The notes beneath the pieces were generated by a model, which was not told the DNA's origin, made no database searches, and saw nothing but the letters and a program-made list of their open reading frames with translations. Positions 52,612 to 64,000 of a DNA stretch of 64,000 bases are shown piece after piece (the stretch's first letter is position 1; each line of letters opens with the position of its first letter). The translations under genes and the position numbers were made by a program. The DNA is from Mycobacterium avium subsp. avium (GTDB lineage Bacteria > Actinomycetota > Actinomycetes > Mycobacteriales > Mycobacteriaceae): assembly GCF_009741445.1 (NCBI RefSeq), contig NZ_CP046507.1, forward strand, positions 1,054,001 through 1,118,000. The letters run 5' to 3'.

Positions 52612-53421
52612 TCAGCCCAGGATCGGGAACCGGCGCTCGGCGGCGAGCTCGTTCAGCGCCTGCTGCATCACCGAGCGCACGTACTCGTCGACCTCGTCGA
52701 CGTCCGGGTCCTCGCCGAACTGCTTGGCGATGTCGATGGGGTCGAGCACCCGGGTCACGATCTTGGCCGGCAGCGGCAGGTTCGGCGGGATGACCGCGCT
52801 CAGCCCGAACGGGAAGCCGAACGACACCGGCAGGATCGCGCTACGCAGTAGGCGTTTGATGCCCAGCCGCTCGGCCAGCCAGGTGCCGCGGGTCAGGTAC
52901 AGCTGGGTCTCCTGCCCGCCGATGGACACCGCCGGCACGATCGGCACGCCGGCCTCGATCGCGGTGCGCACGTACCCCTTCCGGCCGTCGAAGTCGATGA
53001 CGTTCTCGGCCAGGGTGGGACGGTAGGCGTCGTAGTCGCCGCCGGGGAACACGATCACCACGCCGCCGGACCGCAACGCCTCGGCCGCGTTCTCCCGGTT
53101 GGCCCGGATGTAGCCGGTGCGCCGGAAGAAGTCCCCGGTGGGCCCGGTCATCAGGATGTCGTGGCTGAGCGTGTAGATCGGCCGGTCGTAGCCGTATTTG
53201 TCGTAGAAGTGCACGGAAAAGATCGGCACGTCCATCGGGAACATGCCGCCGGAGTGGTTGCCGACCACCAACGCCCCGCCGGGCGGGAACGACTCCAGGC
53301 CGTGCACCTCCGACCGGAAGTAGGCCTTGAGGACCGGGCGCATCACCGTCATCAGGCGCTGGGTCAGGACGGGGTCGAATTTGCCGATGTCCCCGCCGTC
53401 GGCGTTGTCGCTGTCGGTCAC
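52612..53421 (-). CDS. Lysophospholipid/glycerolipid acyltransferase (Rv1428c-like)
   Basis: A 269-residue member of the LPLAT superfamily. The acyltransferase block is GGALVVGNHSGGMFPMDVPIFSVHF, where the usual N-H-x4-D is NHSGGMFPMD, as in the DGAT-like branch. A second block is GGVVIVFPGGDYDAYRP and a third is IVPAVSIGGQETQLYL. It probably transfers an acyl group to a glycerol backbone, which fits the fadD12 ligase and LipO esterase that follow. The GTG at 53421 has GGGAGG close upstream; the longer frame is antisense to the neighbour gene. Confidence 0.87.
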   Translation of the reverse strand: MTDSDNADGGDIGKFDPVLTQRLMTVMRPVLKAYFRSEVHGLESFPPGGALVVGNHSGGMFPMDVPIFSVHFYDKYGYDRPIYTLSHDILMTGPTGDFFRRTGYIRANRENAAEALRSGGVVIVFPGGDYDAYRPTLAENVIDFDGRKGYVRTAIEAGVPIVPAVSIGGQETQLYLTRGTWLAERLGIKRLLRSAILPVSFGFPFGLSAVIPPNLPLPAKIVTRVLDPIDIAKQFGEDPDVDEVDEYVRSVMQQALNELAAERRFPILG

Positions 53422-53555
53422 GTTCCTCCCTTGACGCTCGCCCGAGGCCGCCGGGGCCGCGTCGAGTCCCTCGATGGTAGCGACCGGCGGCGGGCCGCTG
53501 TCATGGTGTTTCGCCTTTTTCGTTCCGGCGCGTGGCGCGGCCCCGGCCGGGAGGT

Positions 53556-53561
53556 TACTGT
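53556..53561 (+). promoter_or_regulatory. Candidate -10 box of the small unknown gene
   Basis: TACTGT fits TANNNT and would give a leader of about 32 nt containing GGAGAAACGGA before the ATG at 53600. Confidence 0.35.
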
Positions 53562-53599
53562 TACGACGCCCCGACTGACCCCCGGAGAAACGGAATGCG

Positions 53600-53986
53600 A
53601 TGGACGTAGCCGGTCTGTCCCCCGAGCGCCGCGCGCGCTCGAGCGCTCCGCACCGCACGGCCGGCACCCCCGACCGGCGCGGGCGCCGGCCGGCCACCAA
53701 GCCGGACGCCGTGCCGATCACCAAGCCGGTCACCCAGCCGCACACCGTGCCGGACACCGCGGACCAGCAGCAGGCCGACTACTTCATGCGCCTGCTCACC
53801 GGGCGGCGCGGCCTGATCGACCAGCGCCTGGACGGGTATCGGCAGAAGATCGCGAAAGCCGAGGCAAAAGGCGACGCCGACGCGGTGGCCGGATTGCGGC
53901 GCCTGACCCGCATCGCCGAGCAGGATCGGCAGGCGGTGGACGGCCTGATCGACAAGCTGCGCCGGCGATTCGCCCGGCGGGCCTGA
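53600..53986 (+). CDS. Small unknown protein with Pro/Thr-rich N-half and helical C-half
   Basis: A 128-residue protein I do not recognise. Residues 1-55 are basic and then Pro/Thr-rich with a periodic pattern (PDAVPITKPVTQPHTVPD), probably disordered. Residues 56-125 are strongly helical and charged (ADYFMRLLTGRRGLIDQRLDGYRQKIAKAEAKGDADAVAGLRRLTRIAEQDRQAVDGLIDKLRRRF), probably a coiled-coil hairpin. No signal peptide or membrane segment is seen. It lies 171 nt before the DUF3556-like gene on the same strand, and a separate TACATT promoter precedes that gene. The codon bias (GC-rich third positions) supports coding. Confidence 0.7.
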   Translation: MDVAGLSPERRARSSAPHRTAGTPDRRGRRPATKPDAVPITKPVTQPHTVPDTADQQQADYFMRLLTGRRGLIDQRLDGYRQKIAKAEAKGDADAVAGLRRLTRIAEQDRQAVDGLIDKLRRRFARRA

Positions 53987-54111
53987 AACCGCCGCTCCCG
54001 CAGCGCTTTTCGCCACCACCCGGCCACCGCCGGCCCACCAGTCGCCGACCAATTGCGGGCGCGGCCGCGACCGGCACCCACCGAATCGACACACCCGCCC
54101 GGCGGTGCCGA

Positions 54112-54117
54112 TACATT
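54112..54117 (+). promoter_or_regulatory. Candidate -10 box of the DUF3556-like gene
   Basis: TACATT lies 41 nt before the ATG at 54158. The leader carries GAGGAACGAGG. Confidence 0.4.
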
Positions 54118-54157
54118 CGATGGGCCAGCTGTTCGGTGCAGAGGAACGAGGCCTCCC

Positions 54158-55903
54158 ATGGGATTCATGACCCCGGAGTTTCCCGACGTCGACCCCCAAA
54201 CCTGGACCGGCCTGCCGCGGTCGACCCGGCGGCAGATCATGACCCGGCACTGGGTCGAGCACGGCTTCGGCTCCCCGTATGCGGTGTACCTGTTCTACGT
54301 GTTCAAGATCGCCGGCTACGTCGCCGGCGCGGCCGCGGTGATCTCGCTGACGCCGGGCCTGGGCGGGCTCGGGCGCATCGCCGACTGGTGGACGCAGCCC
54401 ATCGTGTACCAGAAGCTGGTCGTCTTCACGCTGCTGTTCGAGATCCTGGGCCTGGGCTGCGGATCGGGGCCGCTGACCGCGCGGTTCTGGCCGCCGTTCG
54501 GCGGCTTCCTGTACTGGTTGCGGCCCAACACGATTCGGCTGCCGCCGTGGCCGGACAAGGTCCCGTTCACCGCCGGGGACAGCCGCACCGTCGTCGACGT
54601 CGCGCTGTATCTGGTGGTGCTGGGCTCGGGCGTCGCGGCGCTGCTGTCGCCGGGGCGGGGCGGGCCGGTCACCGCGGCCGGCGACGTCGGCCTGATCGAT
54701 CCCATCCTCGTGGTACCGGCCATCGTCGCGCTGGCACTGCTGGGGTTGCGGGACAAGATGATCTTTCTGGCCGCGCGGGGCGAACACTACGGATTGACGC
54801 TGCTGGTCTTCTTTTTCGGCTTCACCGACCAGATCGCCGCCTTCAAGATCATCATGCTGGCGCTGTGGTGGGGCGCGGCGACCTCCAAGCTCAACCACCA
54901 CTTCCCCTACGTGGTGGCGGTCATGATGAGCAACAGCCCGCTGCTGCGCGCCCGCGCGTTCAACTGGTTCAAACGCCGGTTCTATCTCGACCCCGTCGAC
55001 GACCTGCGGCCGTCCTGGATCCCGAAGGTGATGGCCCACGTCGGCGGCACCACCGCCGAATTCCTGGTCCCGCTGGTGCTGGTGTTCGTCGCCGACGGAC
55101 ACCGCTGGGCCTGGTTCCTGATCGCCTTCATGGTGCTGTTCCACCTCAACATCGCCTCCACCATTCCGATGGGAGTCCCGCTGGAGTGGAACGTCTTCTT
55201 CATCTTCTCGCTGTTCTACCTGTTCGGGCACTACGCCGGCGTCACAGCCACCGGGCTGAGCTCACCGCTGCTGCTGGTCATCCTGATCGCCGCGCTGGCC
55301 GTGGTGCCGATCCTGGGAAACCTTTTCCCGCAACAGATCTCGTTCCTGCCGGCGATGCGCTACTACGCGGGCAACTGGGCCACCAGCACCTGGTGCTTCC
55401 GCACGGGCGCCGAAGACAAGATCGAGGCCAACATCACCAAGGCATCGGCGCTGGTGCCCAATCAGCTTGCCCGCCTTTATGATCCGCAATCCGCCGAACT
55501 GATGATCGACAAGTTGATGGGCTGGCGGTCGATGCACACGCACGGGCGGGCGCTGGGCGGGCTGGTGCCGCGCGCCCTGCCCGGCGGTGCCGACGAGGCC
55601 GACTACCTGCTGCGCGACGGCGAGATCGTCGCCGGCCCGCTGATCGGCTGGAACTTCGGCGAGGGCCACCTGCACAACGAACAGCTGCTGGCCGCCGTGC
55701 AGCGCCGCTGCAACTTCGACGAGGGCGAGGTGCGGGTGATCATCCTGGAAGCCCAACCCATCCAGCGCCAGACGCAGGCCTACCGCATCGTCGACGCCAA
55801 GACCGGGCTGATCGAAGCGGGCCACGTCGACGTCGCGAGCATGCTGAGCCGGCAGCCCTGGCCCGAGCCCGGCGACGAATACCCCGTCCACGTCCATGGC
55901 TAG
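54158..55903 (+). CDS. Polytopic membrane protein, DUF3556 type
   Basis: A 581-residue protein with about ten transmembrane helices between residues 40 and 400 (for example VYLFYVFKIAGYVAGAAAVISL, LVVFTLLFEILGL, VVDVALYLVVLGSGVAALL, LTLLVFFFGF, WFLIAFMVLFHLNIAS, WNVFFIFSLFYLFGHYAG). A soluble C-terminal part of about 170 residues follows (KASALVPNQLARLYD to YPVHVHG) with several His residues (SMHTHGRAL, EGHLHNEQLL). The layout recalls HTTM/vitamin-K-carboxylase-like membrane proteins, but I cannot show homology. The function is unknown. The stop overlaps the next gene by 8 nt, so the two are made together. Confidence 0.8.
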   Translation: MGFMTPEFPDVDPQTWTGLPRSTRRQIMTRHWVEHGFGSPYAVYLFYVFKIAGYVAGAAAVISLTPGLGGLGRIADWWTQPIVYQKLVVFTLLFEILGLGCGSGPLTARFWPPFGGFLYWLRPNTIRLPPWPDKVPFTAGDSRTVVDVALYLVVLGSGVAALLSPGRGGPVTAAGDVGLIDPILVVPAIVALALLGLRDKMIFLAARGEHYGLTLLVFFFGFTDQIAAFKIIMLALWWGAATSKLNHHFPYVVAVMMSNSPLLRARAFNWFKRRFYLDPVDDLRPSWIPKVMAHVGGTTAEFLVPLVLVFVADGHRWAWFLIAFMVLFHLNIASTIPMGVPLEWNVFFIFSLFYLFGHYAGVTATGLSSPLLLVILIAALAVVPILGNLFPQQISFLPAMRYYAGNWATSTWCFRTGAEDKIEANITKASALVPNQLARLYDPQSAELMIDKLMGWRSMHTHGRALGGLVPRALPGGADEADYLLRDGEIVAGPLIGWNFGEGHLHNEQLLAAVQRRCNFDEGEVRVIILEAQPIQRQTQAYRIVDAKTGLIEAGHVDVASMLSRQPWPEPGDEYPVHVHG

Positions 55904-57320
55904 GGCGGTGGTGGTCGGGGCCGGGCCCAACGGGCTGGCCGCGGCGATCCAGCTGGCCCGCCGCGGCGTCGAGGTGCAGGTGCTCGAGGCCGGCGAGACG
56001 CCCGGCGGGGGAGCGCGGTCGGGTGAGCTGACGGTGCCCGGGGTCATCCACGACCTGTGCTCGGCCACCCACCCGTTCGGGGTCGGCTCGCCGTTCTGGA
56101 AGGAGATCGACCTGCCGAGCTACGGGCTGGTGTGGAAGTGGCCGCAGATCGACTGCGCCCATCCGCTCGACGACGGCAGCGCCGGTGTGCTGTACCGGTC
56201 GATCGAGCAGACGACGGCCGGCATGGGGCCCGACGCCACCCGGTGGCGGCGCGCCGTCGGGGACCTGGCGGCCGGATTCGACCAGCTGGCAAGCGATTTG
56301 ATGCGCCCGGTGCTGCGCGTCCCGCGCCATCCGGTGCGCCTCGCCCAGTTCGGGCCTCGCGCGCTGCTGCCGGCCACCGTGCTGGCCCGCTGGTTTCGCA
56401 CCGAGCAGGCCCGGGCGCTGTTCGGCGGCGCCGCCGCGCACATCTACACCCGGCTGGACCGTCCGCTGACCGCCTCGCTGGGCCTGCTGTTTTTGGCCAG
56501 CGGGCACCGGTACGGCTGGCCGGTCGCCGAAGGGGGATCGGGCTCGATCATCCATGCCCTGGTCGCCGCCCTGCGCGCGCACGGCGGCGACGTCGCCACC
56601 GGCGTCACGGTCAGCGACCGGCGCGACATCCCGGACGCCGACATCGTCATGCTCGACCTGACCCCCGCCGCGGCGCTGCGGCTCTACGGCGAGCTGATGC
56701 CGGCGCGCATCGCGCGGTCCTACCGCCGCTACCGGCAGGGCTCCTCGGCGTTCAAGGTCGACTTCGCCGTCGAGGGCGACATCCCGTGGACCAACCCGCA
56801 CTGCGCCCGGGCCGGCAGCGTGCACCTGGGCGGGAGCTTCGCCGAGATCGCCGACACCGAACGCCAACGCGCGCAGGGCAAGCTGGCGCCGCGCCCGTTC
56901 GTCCTGGTGGGACAGCAATACCTGGCCGACCCGTCCCGCTCGGCCGGCGGCATCAACCCGATCTGGGCCTACGCGCACGTGCCGTTCGGCTACACCGGCG
57001 ACGCCACCGCCCTCGTCGTCGATCAGATCGAGCGGTTCGCGCCCGGATTCCGCGACCGCGTCGTCGCCACCGTCAGCAGGGGCACCGCCGACCTGGCCGC
57101 CTACAACGCCAACTACATCGGCGGCGATATCCTCGGCGGCGCCAACGACGGGCTGCAGGTCATCCTGCGGCCGCGCGTCTCGGTCAGCCCGTACGCCACC
57201 GGCGTCCCCGGTGTCTATCTGTGTTCGCAGTCCACGCCGCCGGGACCGGGCATCCACGGGCTGTGTGGCTATCACGCCGCCGAGGCCGCGCTGGGCTGGC
57301 TGCGCCGCCGCGGCGGCTAG
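55896..57320 (+). CDS. FAD-dependent oxidoreductase, phytoene-desaturase-like (Rv1432-like)
   Basis: A 474-residue amine-oxidase/carotenoid-desaturase fold protein. The FAD site is VVVGAGPNGLAAAIQLARRGVEVQVLEAGETPGGGARS. The C-terminal FAD loop is GVYLCSQSTPPGPGIHGLCGYHAAEAAL. The middle (VAEGGSGSIIHALVAALRAHGGDVATGV) corresponds to the region around the substrate cavity. It probably desaturates or oxidises a lipid or isoprenoid substrate at the membrane; the real substrate is unknown. M. tuberculosis has Rv1432 at this position. Its start is inside the upstream gene (8-nt overlap), linking it to the DUF3556-type protein. Confidence 0.88.
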   Translation: MARAVVVGAGPNGLAAAIQLARRGVEVQVLEAGETPGGGARSGELTVPGVIHDLCSATHPFGVGSPFWKEIDLPSYGLVWKWPQIDCAHPLDDGSAGVLYRSIEQTTAGMGPDATRWRRAVGDLAAGFDQLASDLMRPVLRVPRHPVRLAQFGPRALLPATVLARWFRTEQARALFGGAAAHIYTRLDRPLTASLGLLFLASGHRYGWPVAEGGSGSIIHALVAALRAHGGDVATGVTVSDRRDIPDADIVMLDLTPAAALRLYGELMPARIARSYRRYRQGSSAFKVDFAVEGDIPWTNPHCARAGSVHLGGSFAEIADTERQRAQGKLAPRPFVLVGQQYLADPSRSAGGINPIWAYAHVPFGYTGDATALVVDQIERFAPGFRDRVVATVSRGTADLAAYNANYIGGDILGGANDGLQVILRPRVSVSPYATGVPGVYLCSQSTPPGPGIHGLCGYHAAEAALGWLRRRGG

Positions 57321-57386
57321 CTTGCGCAGGCTGTGGCCGAGGTCACCGGGGCGATACCGGAGCGGCAACCGGCCGCGGCACTGATC

Positions 57387-58463
<1,077 letters not shown>

Positions 58464-58466
58464 GCC

Positions 58467-59714
58467 GTGGCTGTCCACAATCTCGAAGACCTTCTCGCCG
58501 AAGGTGTTTCCGGACGCGGTGTGCTGGTGCGTTCGGACCTGAACGTGCCGCTGGACTCCGATGGTGAGCAAGGCCGGATCACCGACCCCGGCCGGATCAC
58601 CGCGTCGGTGCCGACGTTGAGCGCACTGGTCGAGGCGGGCGCCAAGGTGGTGGTCGCCGCGCACCTCGGGCGTCCCAAGAACGGGCCGGACCCGGCGTTG
58701 TCGCTGGCCCCGGTGGCCGCCGCGCTCGGCGAGCAGCTGGGCCGGCACGTGCAGCTGGCCTCGGACGTGGTGGGCACCGACGCCCTGGCCCGCGCCGAGG
58801 GGTTGACCGACGGCGACGTCCTGCTGCTGGAAAACATCCGGTTCGACGCCCGCGAAACGTCCAAGGACGACGCCGAGCGGCTCGCGCTGGCCCGGCAGCT
58901 GGCCGAATTGGTCGGTCCCACAGGCGCTTTCGTCTCCGACGGTTTCGGCGTGGTGCACCGCAAGCAGGCCTCGGTGTACGACGTCGCCACGCTGCTGCCG
59001 CACTACGCCGGCACGTTGGTGGCCGAGGAGATCGCCGTGCTGGAGCAGCTGACCGGCTCCACCAAACGCCCCTACGCGGTGGTGCTCGGCGGGTCCAAGG
59101 TGTCCGACAAGCTCGGCGTCATCGAGTCGCTGGCCACCAAGGCCGACAGCATCGTCATCGGCGGCGGCATGTGCTTCACCTTCCTTGCCGCGCAAGGGTT
59201 TTCGGTCGGTAAGTCGCTGCTGGAAACCGAGATGGTGGACACCTGCCGCCGGCTGCTGGACACCTACGTCGACGTGCTGCGGCTGCCGGTGGACATCGTG
59301 GCGGCCGACAGGTTCGCCGCCGACGCGGCGCCGCAGACCGTGCCGGCCGACGCCATCCCCGACGACCTGATGGGCCTGGACATCGGGCCGGGATCGGTCA
59401 AGCGGTTCACCGCGCTGCTGTCCAACGCCGAGACGATCTTCTGGAACGGCCCGATGGGCGTGTTCGAGTTCCCGGCGTTCGCCGCGGGCACTAAGGGCCT
59501 GGCCGAAGCGATCGCGGCGGCGACCGGCAAGGGCGCCTTCTCCGTGGTCGGCGGCGGCGACTCGGCGGCCGCGGTGCGCGCGCTGGGCATCCCGGAGAGC
59601 GGCTTCTCGCACATTTCCACCGGCGGCGGGGCGTCGCTGGAATACCTTGAGGGCAAGGCACTTCCGGGCATCGAGGTGCTGGGACGTCCGCAGCCGACGG
59701 GAGGCGCCGCGTGA
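58467..59714 (+). CDS. pgk: Phosphoglycerate kinase
   Basis: A 415-residue two-lobed kinase that makes ATP from 1,3-bisphosphoglycerate. It has [61 protein letters not shown] and the nucleotide loop [11 protein letters not shown]. The GTG at 58467 is 3 nt after the gap stop, so translation is coupled. The stop overlaps the tpiA GTG by 4 nt. Confidence 0.97.
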   Translation: MAVHNLEDLLAEGVSGRGVLVRSDLNVPLDSDGEQGRITDPGRITASVPTLSALVEAGAKVVVAAHLGRPKNGPDPALSLAPVAAALGEQLGRHVQLASDVVGTDALARAEGLTDGDVLLLENIRFDARETSKDDAERLALARQLAELVGPTGAFVSDGFGVVHRKQASVYDVATLLPHYAGTLVAEEIAVLEQLTGSTKRPYAVVLGGSKVSDKLGVIESLATKADSIVIGGGMCFTFLAAQGFSVGKSLLETEMVDTCRRLLDTYVDVLRLPVDIVAADRFAADAAPQTVPADAIPDDLMGLDIGPGSVKRFTALLSNAETIFWNGPMGVFEFPAFAAGTKGLAEAIAAATGKGAFSVVGGGDSAAAVRALGIPESGFSHISTGGGASLEYLEGKALPGIEVLGRPQPTGGAA

Positions 59715-60496
59715 GCCGCAAGCCACTGATCGCCGGCAACTGGAAGATGAACCTCAACCACTTCGAGGCCATCGCGCTGGTGCAAAAGATCGCGTTCGCG
59801 CTGCCGGACAAGTACTACGACAAGGTGGACGTCACGGTGCTGCCGCCGTTCACCGACCTGCGCAGCGTGCAGACCCTGGTCGACGGCGACAAGCTGCGGC
59901 TCAGCTACGGCGCCCAGGACCTGTCCCAGCACGACTCGGGCGCCTACACCGGCGACATCAGCGGGGCCTTTCTGGCCAAGCTGGGCTGCACGTTCGTCGT
60001 CGTCGGGCACTCGGAGCGGCGCACCTACCACAACGAGGACGACGCGCTGGTGGCCGCCAAGGCCGCGGCCGCGCTCAAGCACGAGCTGACCCCGATCATC
60101 TGCATCGGCGAGCACCTCGAGGTCCGCGAGGCGGGCAACCACGTCATCCACTGCGAGGAGCAGCTGCGCGGCTCGCTGGCCGGGCTGTCCGCCGAGCAGA
60201 TCGGCAAGGTCGTCATCGCCTACGAGCCGGTGTGGGCGATTGGAACCGGACGGGTGGCCAGTGCGTCCGATGCTCAAGAGGTGTGCGCGGCGATCCGGAA
60301 AGAGTTGGCGTCACTCGCCTCAGCGCAGATCGCCGACTCGGTGCGGGTGCTCTACGGCGGCTCGGTGAACGCGAAGAACGTCGGGGAGCTGATCGCCCAG
60401 GACGACATCGACGGCGGCCTGGTGGGCGGCGCGTCGCTGGACGGCGAGCAGTTCGCCACGCTGGCCGCCATCGCCGCCGGCGGGCCGCTGCCGTGA
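59711..60496 (+). CDS. tpiA: Triosephosphate isomerase
   Basis: A 261-residue TIM barrel interconverting dihydroxyacetone phosphate and glyceraldehyde 3-phosphate. Catalytic Lys is in [11 protein letters not shown], the His in VVGHSERR, the Glu in [13 protein letters not shown] (Tyr-Glu-Pro-Val-Trp loop 6), and the phosphate site is [11 protein letters not shown]. The GTG overlaps the pgk stop by 4 nt. secG follows after 30 nt with its own -10 box. Confidence 0.97.
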   Translation: MSRKPLIAGNWKMNLNHFEAIALVQKIAFALPDKYYDKVDVTVLPPFTDLRSVQTLVDGDKLRLSYGAQDLSQHDSGAYTGDISGAFLAKLGCTFVVVGHSERRTYHNEDDALVAAKAAAALKHELTPIICIGEHLEVREAGNHVIHCEEQLRGSLAGLSAEQIGKVVIAYEPVWAIGTGRVASASDAQEVCAAIRKELASLASAQIADSVRVLYGGSVNAKNVGELIAQDDIDGGLVGGASLDGEQFATLAAIAAGGPLP

Positions 60497-60513
60497 GAAC
60501 GAGCCCGCCCCGG

Positions 60514-60519
60514 TAGGCT
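60514..60519 (+). promoter_or_regulatory. -10 box of secG, leaderless
   Basis: TAGGCT ends 8 nt before the ATG at 60527. It could give secG expression independent of the upstream glycolytic genes. Confidence 0.4.
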
Positions 60520-60526
60520 GGCCGTC

Positions 60527-60760
60527 ATGCAGTTGGCTTTGCAGATCACCCTGGTCGTCACCAGCATCCTGGTGGTGTTGCTGGTGCTGCTGCACCGCGC
60601 CAAGGGTGGCGGGCTGTCCACGCTGTTCGGGGGCGGCGTGCAGTCCAGCCTGTCCGGGTCCACGGTGGTGGAGAAGAACCTGGACCGGCTGACGCTGTTC
60701 ATCACCGGCATTTGGCTGGTCTGCATCATCGGCATGGCCCTGCTGATCAAGTACCGCTGA
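60527..60760 (+). CDS. secG: Preprotein translocase subunit SecG
   Basis: A 77-residue inner-membrane protein with two helices (LALQITLVVTSILVVLLVLLH and LTLFITGIWLVCIIGMALLIK). The conserved cytoplasmic loop between them is RAKGGGLSTLFGGGVQSSLSGSTVVEKNLDRLT. It assists SecYE/SecA export. It commonly follows tpiA in mycobacteria, and it converges with the oxidoreductase gene over 17 nt. Confidence 0.95.
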   Translation: MQLALQITLVVTSILVVLLVLLHRAKGGGLSTLFGGGVQSSLSGSTVVEKNLDRLTLFITGIWLVCIIGMALLIKYR

Positions 60761-60777
60761 CCGGCTGCCCGCGCGGC

Positions 60778-61695
60778 TCACAGCGCGGCGGTGAGCCGCC
60801 ACAGCGCCTCGCGGTCGACGGAGGCCGAGCGGTCCAGCGGGCTCAGCACCACATCGGTTGCTCCGGCGTCGAAATAGCGGCGCACCTGGCGCAGCACCGA
60901 CTCCTCCGGCCCGATCGCGGCGAGCTCAACAGCATTGGAAAGTCCTTCTCGGGCAATCACATTGCGATACGACGGGATGGTCTCGTAGAAGCTCAGCTGC
61001 TGCGCGGCGGCGGCGCGGGCGCCCTCCACGTCGTCGGACAGCAGCACCGGCACCGCGGCGATGATGCGCGGCGCCGGGCGGGCCGCCTCGGCGGCCGCCT
61101 TGGTGATCCGGGGCACGATGAACTCCTCGATGGTCCGGGGCCCCGCCAGATAGGGCAGCGTCCCGTCGGCCAGTTCGCCGGTGACCTGCAGCGCCTTGGG
61201 TCCCATCGCCGCCACGTACACCGGGATCGGGGTGCCGCCGGGGACCCGCACCGGAAAGCTGGGGGCGGCGCACAGTTCGCTGCCGTGAAAGTCGACGGCG
61301 CCGCTGTGAAAGACCGACCCCAGGATGGTCAGGTGCTCGCGCAGCCGCGTGATCGTGTTGGGCCATTCGGTGCCGAACGTCCGGCGTTCCAGGTCGGCCG
61401 CGCCCAGCCCCAGCCCGAGGCTGAAGTTGCCGTGCGCGGCGGCCTGCGCCGTCTGCGCCAACGAGGCCACGATCAGCGGGTGACGCGGGTTGATCGGCAC
61501 CACCGACGTGCCGACGCCGAGCCCGGGCACCGCGGTCCCCACCAGCGCGGCCAGCGCGATCGCGTCATAGCTCTGCTGCTGGGCCAGCCACACCTGCTCG
61601 ACCCCGAACTCGTGGGCGCGTCGGGCCTGGGCGATCACGTCGTCGACCAGATTGGCGGCGTCGGGGTGGGCCATGAGAATGATTCCGGCGGACAT
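60778..61695 (-). CDS. Luciferase-like oxidoreductase, probably F420-dependent
   Basis: A 305-residue bacterial-luciferase-like monooxygenase fold (LLM class). It opens [49 protein letters not shown] and has the typical [35 protein letters not shown] segment and [28 protein letters not shown]. In mycobacteria such proteins generally use coenzyme F420; the cofactor and substrate are inferred from family. The ATG at 61695 gives a family-typical N-terminus; the longer frame upstream is antisense to ppc. The gene is divergent from ppc across 103 nt and was not recognised at this spot in M. tuberculosis. Confidence 0.85.
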   Translation of the reverse strand: MSAGIILMAHPDAANLVDDVIAQARRAHEFGVEQVWLAQQQSYDAIALAALVGTAVPGLGVGTSVVPINPRHPLIVASLAQTAQAAAHGNFSLGLGLGAADLERRTFGTEWPNTITRLREHLTILGSVFHSGAVDFHGSELCAAPSFPVRVPGGTPIPVYVAAMGPKALQVTGELADGTLPYLAGPRTIEEFIVPRITKAAAEAARPAPRIIAAVPVLLSDDVEGARAAAAQQLSFYETIPSYRNVIAREGLSNAVELAAIGPEESVLRQVRRYFDAGATDVVLSPLDRSASVDREALWRLTAAL

Positions 61696-61785
61696 GTCGT
61701 CAACCAACGCGGGCGCCCGCGCGACAATTCCGGGCGGCCCCGGGCGCCGCGATTGCGCCGACGGGCGGCCGCCGGCGCCGGCACC

Positions 61786-61791
61786 GATACT
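61786..61791 (+). promoter_or_regulatory. -10 box of ppc, leaderless
   Basis: GATACT, one base off a TANNNT pattern but typical for mycobacteria, ends 8 nt before the ATG at 61799. Confidence 0.4.
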
Positions 61792-61798
61792 GGGTTCC

Positions 61799-64000
<2,202 letters not shown>

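Noticed and set aside
53422..53757. N-terminal extension of the Rv1428c-like acyltransferase
   Set aside because: The upstream residues are Arg/Gly/Ala-rich, lie antisense to the small plus-strand gene, and homologues start near 53421.

Overview
The window is a GC-rich chromosomal segment of a slow-growing Mycobacterium, most likely of the M. avium complex. Gene order follows the M. tuberculosis Rv1379-Rv1440 interval closely. Other mycobacterial marks are PPE proteins, mIHF, LprG/P55, an F420-type oxidoreductase, a WS/DGAT acyltransferase, frequent GTG starts and ATGA/GTGA overlaps. The species call is inference from remembered protein similarity; no search was run.

Layout. 0-3.4 kb: the 3' part of a flavoprotein fused to HEAT-like repeats, then a minus-strand serine hydrolase and a GNAT acetyltransferase. 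3.5-12.2 kb: the pyrimidine operon pyrR-pyrB-pyrC-(membrane protein)-carA-carB-pyrF, headed by a short leader that looks like a PyrR-binding hairpin able to hide the pyrR ribosome-binding site. 12.2-17.2 kb: an HTH-TOBE regulator, then mihF, gmk, rpoZ, coaBC and metK. 17.3-20.6 kb: a flavin monooxygenase, an HSL-type esterase and a YhhN-like membrane protein; the last two are divergent and share bases of their start codons. 20.7-24.1 kb: priA, a MarR regulator and a methyltransferase with shared operator-like sites. 24.3-28.5 kb: fmt, rsmB, a 58-bp tandem repeat, rpe and ribD. 28.5-30.8 kb: the lprG-P55 envelope lipid operon (minus strand). 30.9-33.9 kb: ribE, ribBA, ribH and a membrane protein. 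33.9-37.1 kb: a small secreted hemophore-like protein, a PPE-PPW protein preceded by an 11-codon upstream ORF, and a JmjC oxygenase. 37.2-42.2 kb: uvrC-rapZ-yvcK-whiA. 43-48.6 kb: two PPE-SVP genes, a DUF732 secreted protein, a degenerate PPE gene and a wax-ester/triacylglycerol synthase. 48.7-53.4 kb (minus): a DUF559/AbiEi-like gene between palindromic repeats, then the acyltransferase-fadD12-lipO operon. 53.6-57.3 kb: a small unknown protein, a polytopic DUF3556-type membrane protein and an overlapping FAD oxidoreductase. 57.4-64 kb: gap-pgk-tpiA-secG, a luciferase-like oxidoreductase (minus) and the 5' part of ppc, which runs off the window.

Many transcription units have a TANNNT-like -10 box ending 7-8 nt before the start codon, which predicts leaderless mRNAs. 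This pattern decides several start codons, for example lprG and fmt. Regulatory and repeat signals visible beyond the genes are the pyrR leader, the MarR operators, a -10 box inside a palindrome before metK, MIRU-like coding linkers before two genes, a palindrome family at gene ends, and a small VNTR-like array. I saw no rRNA, tRNA, insertion sequence, prophage or CRISPR array.
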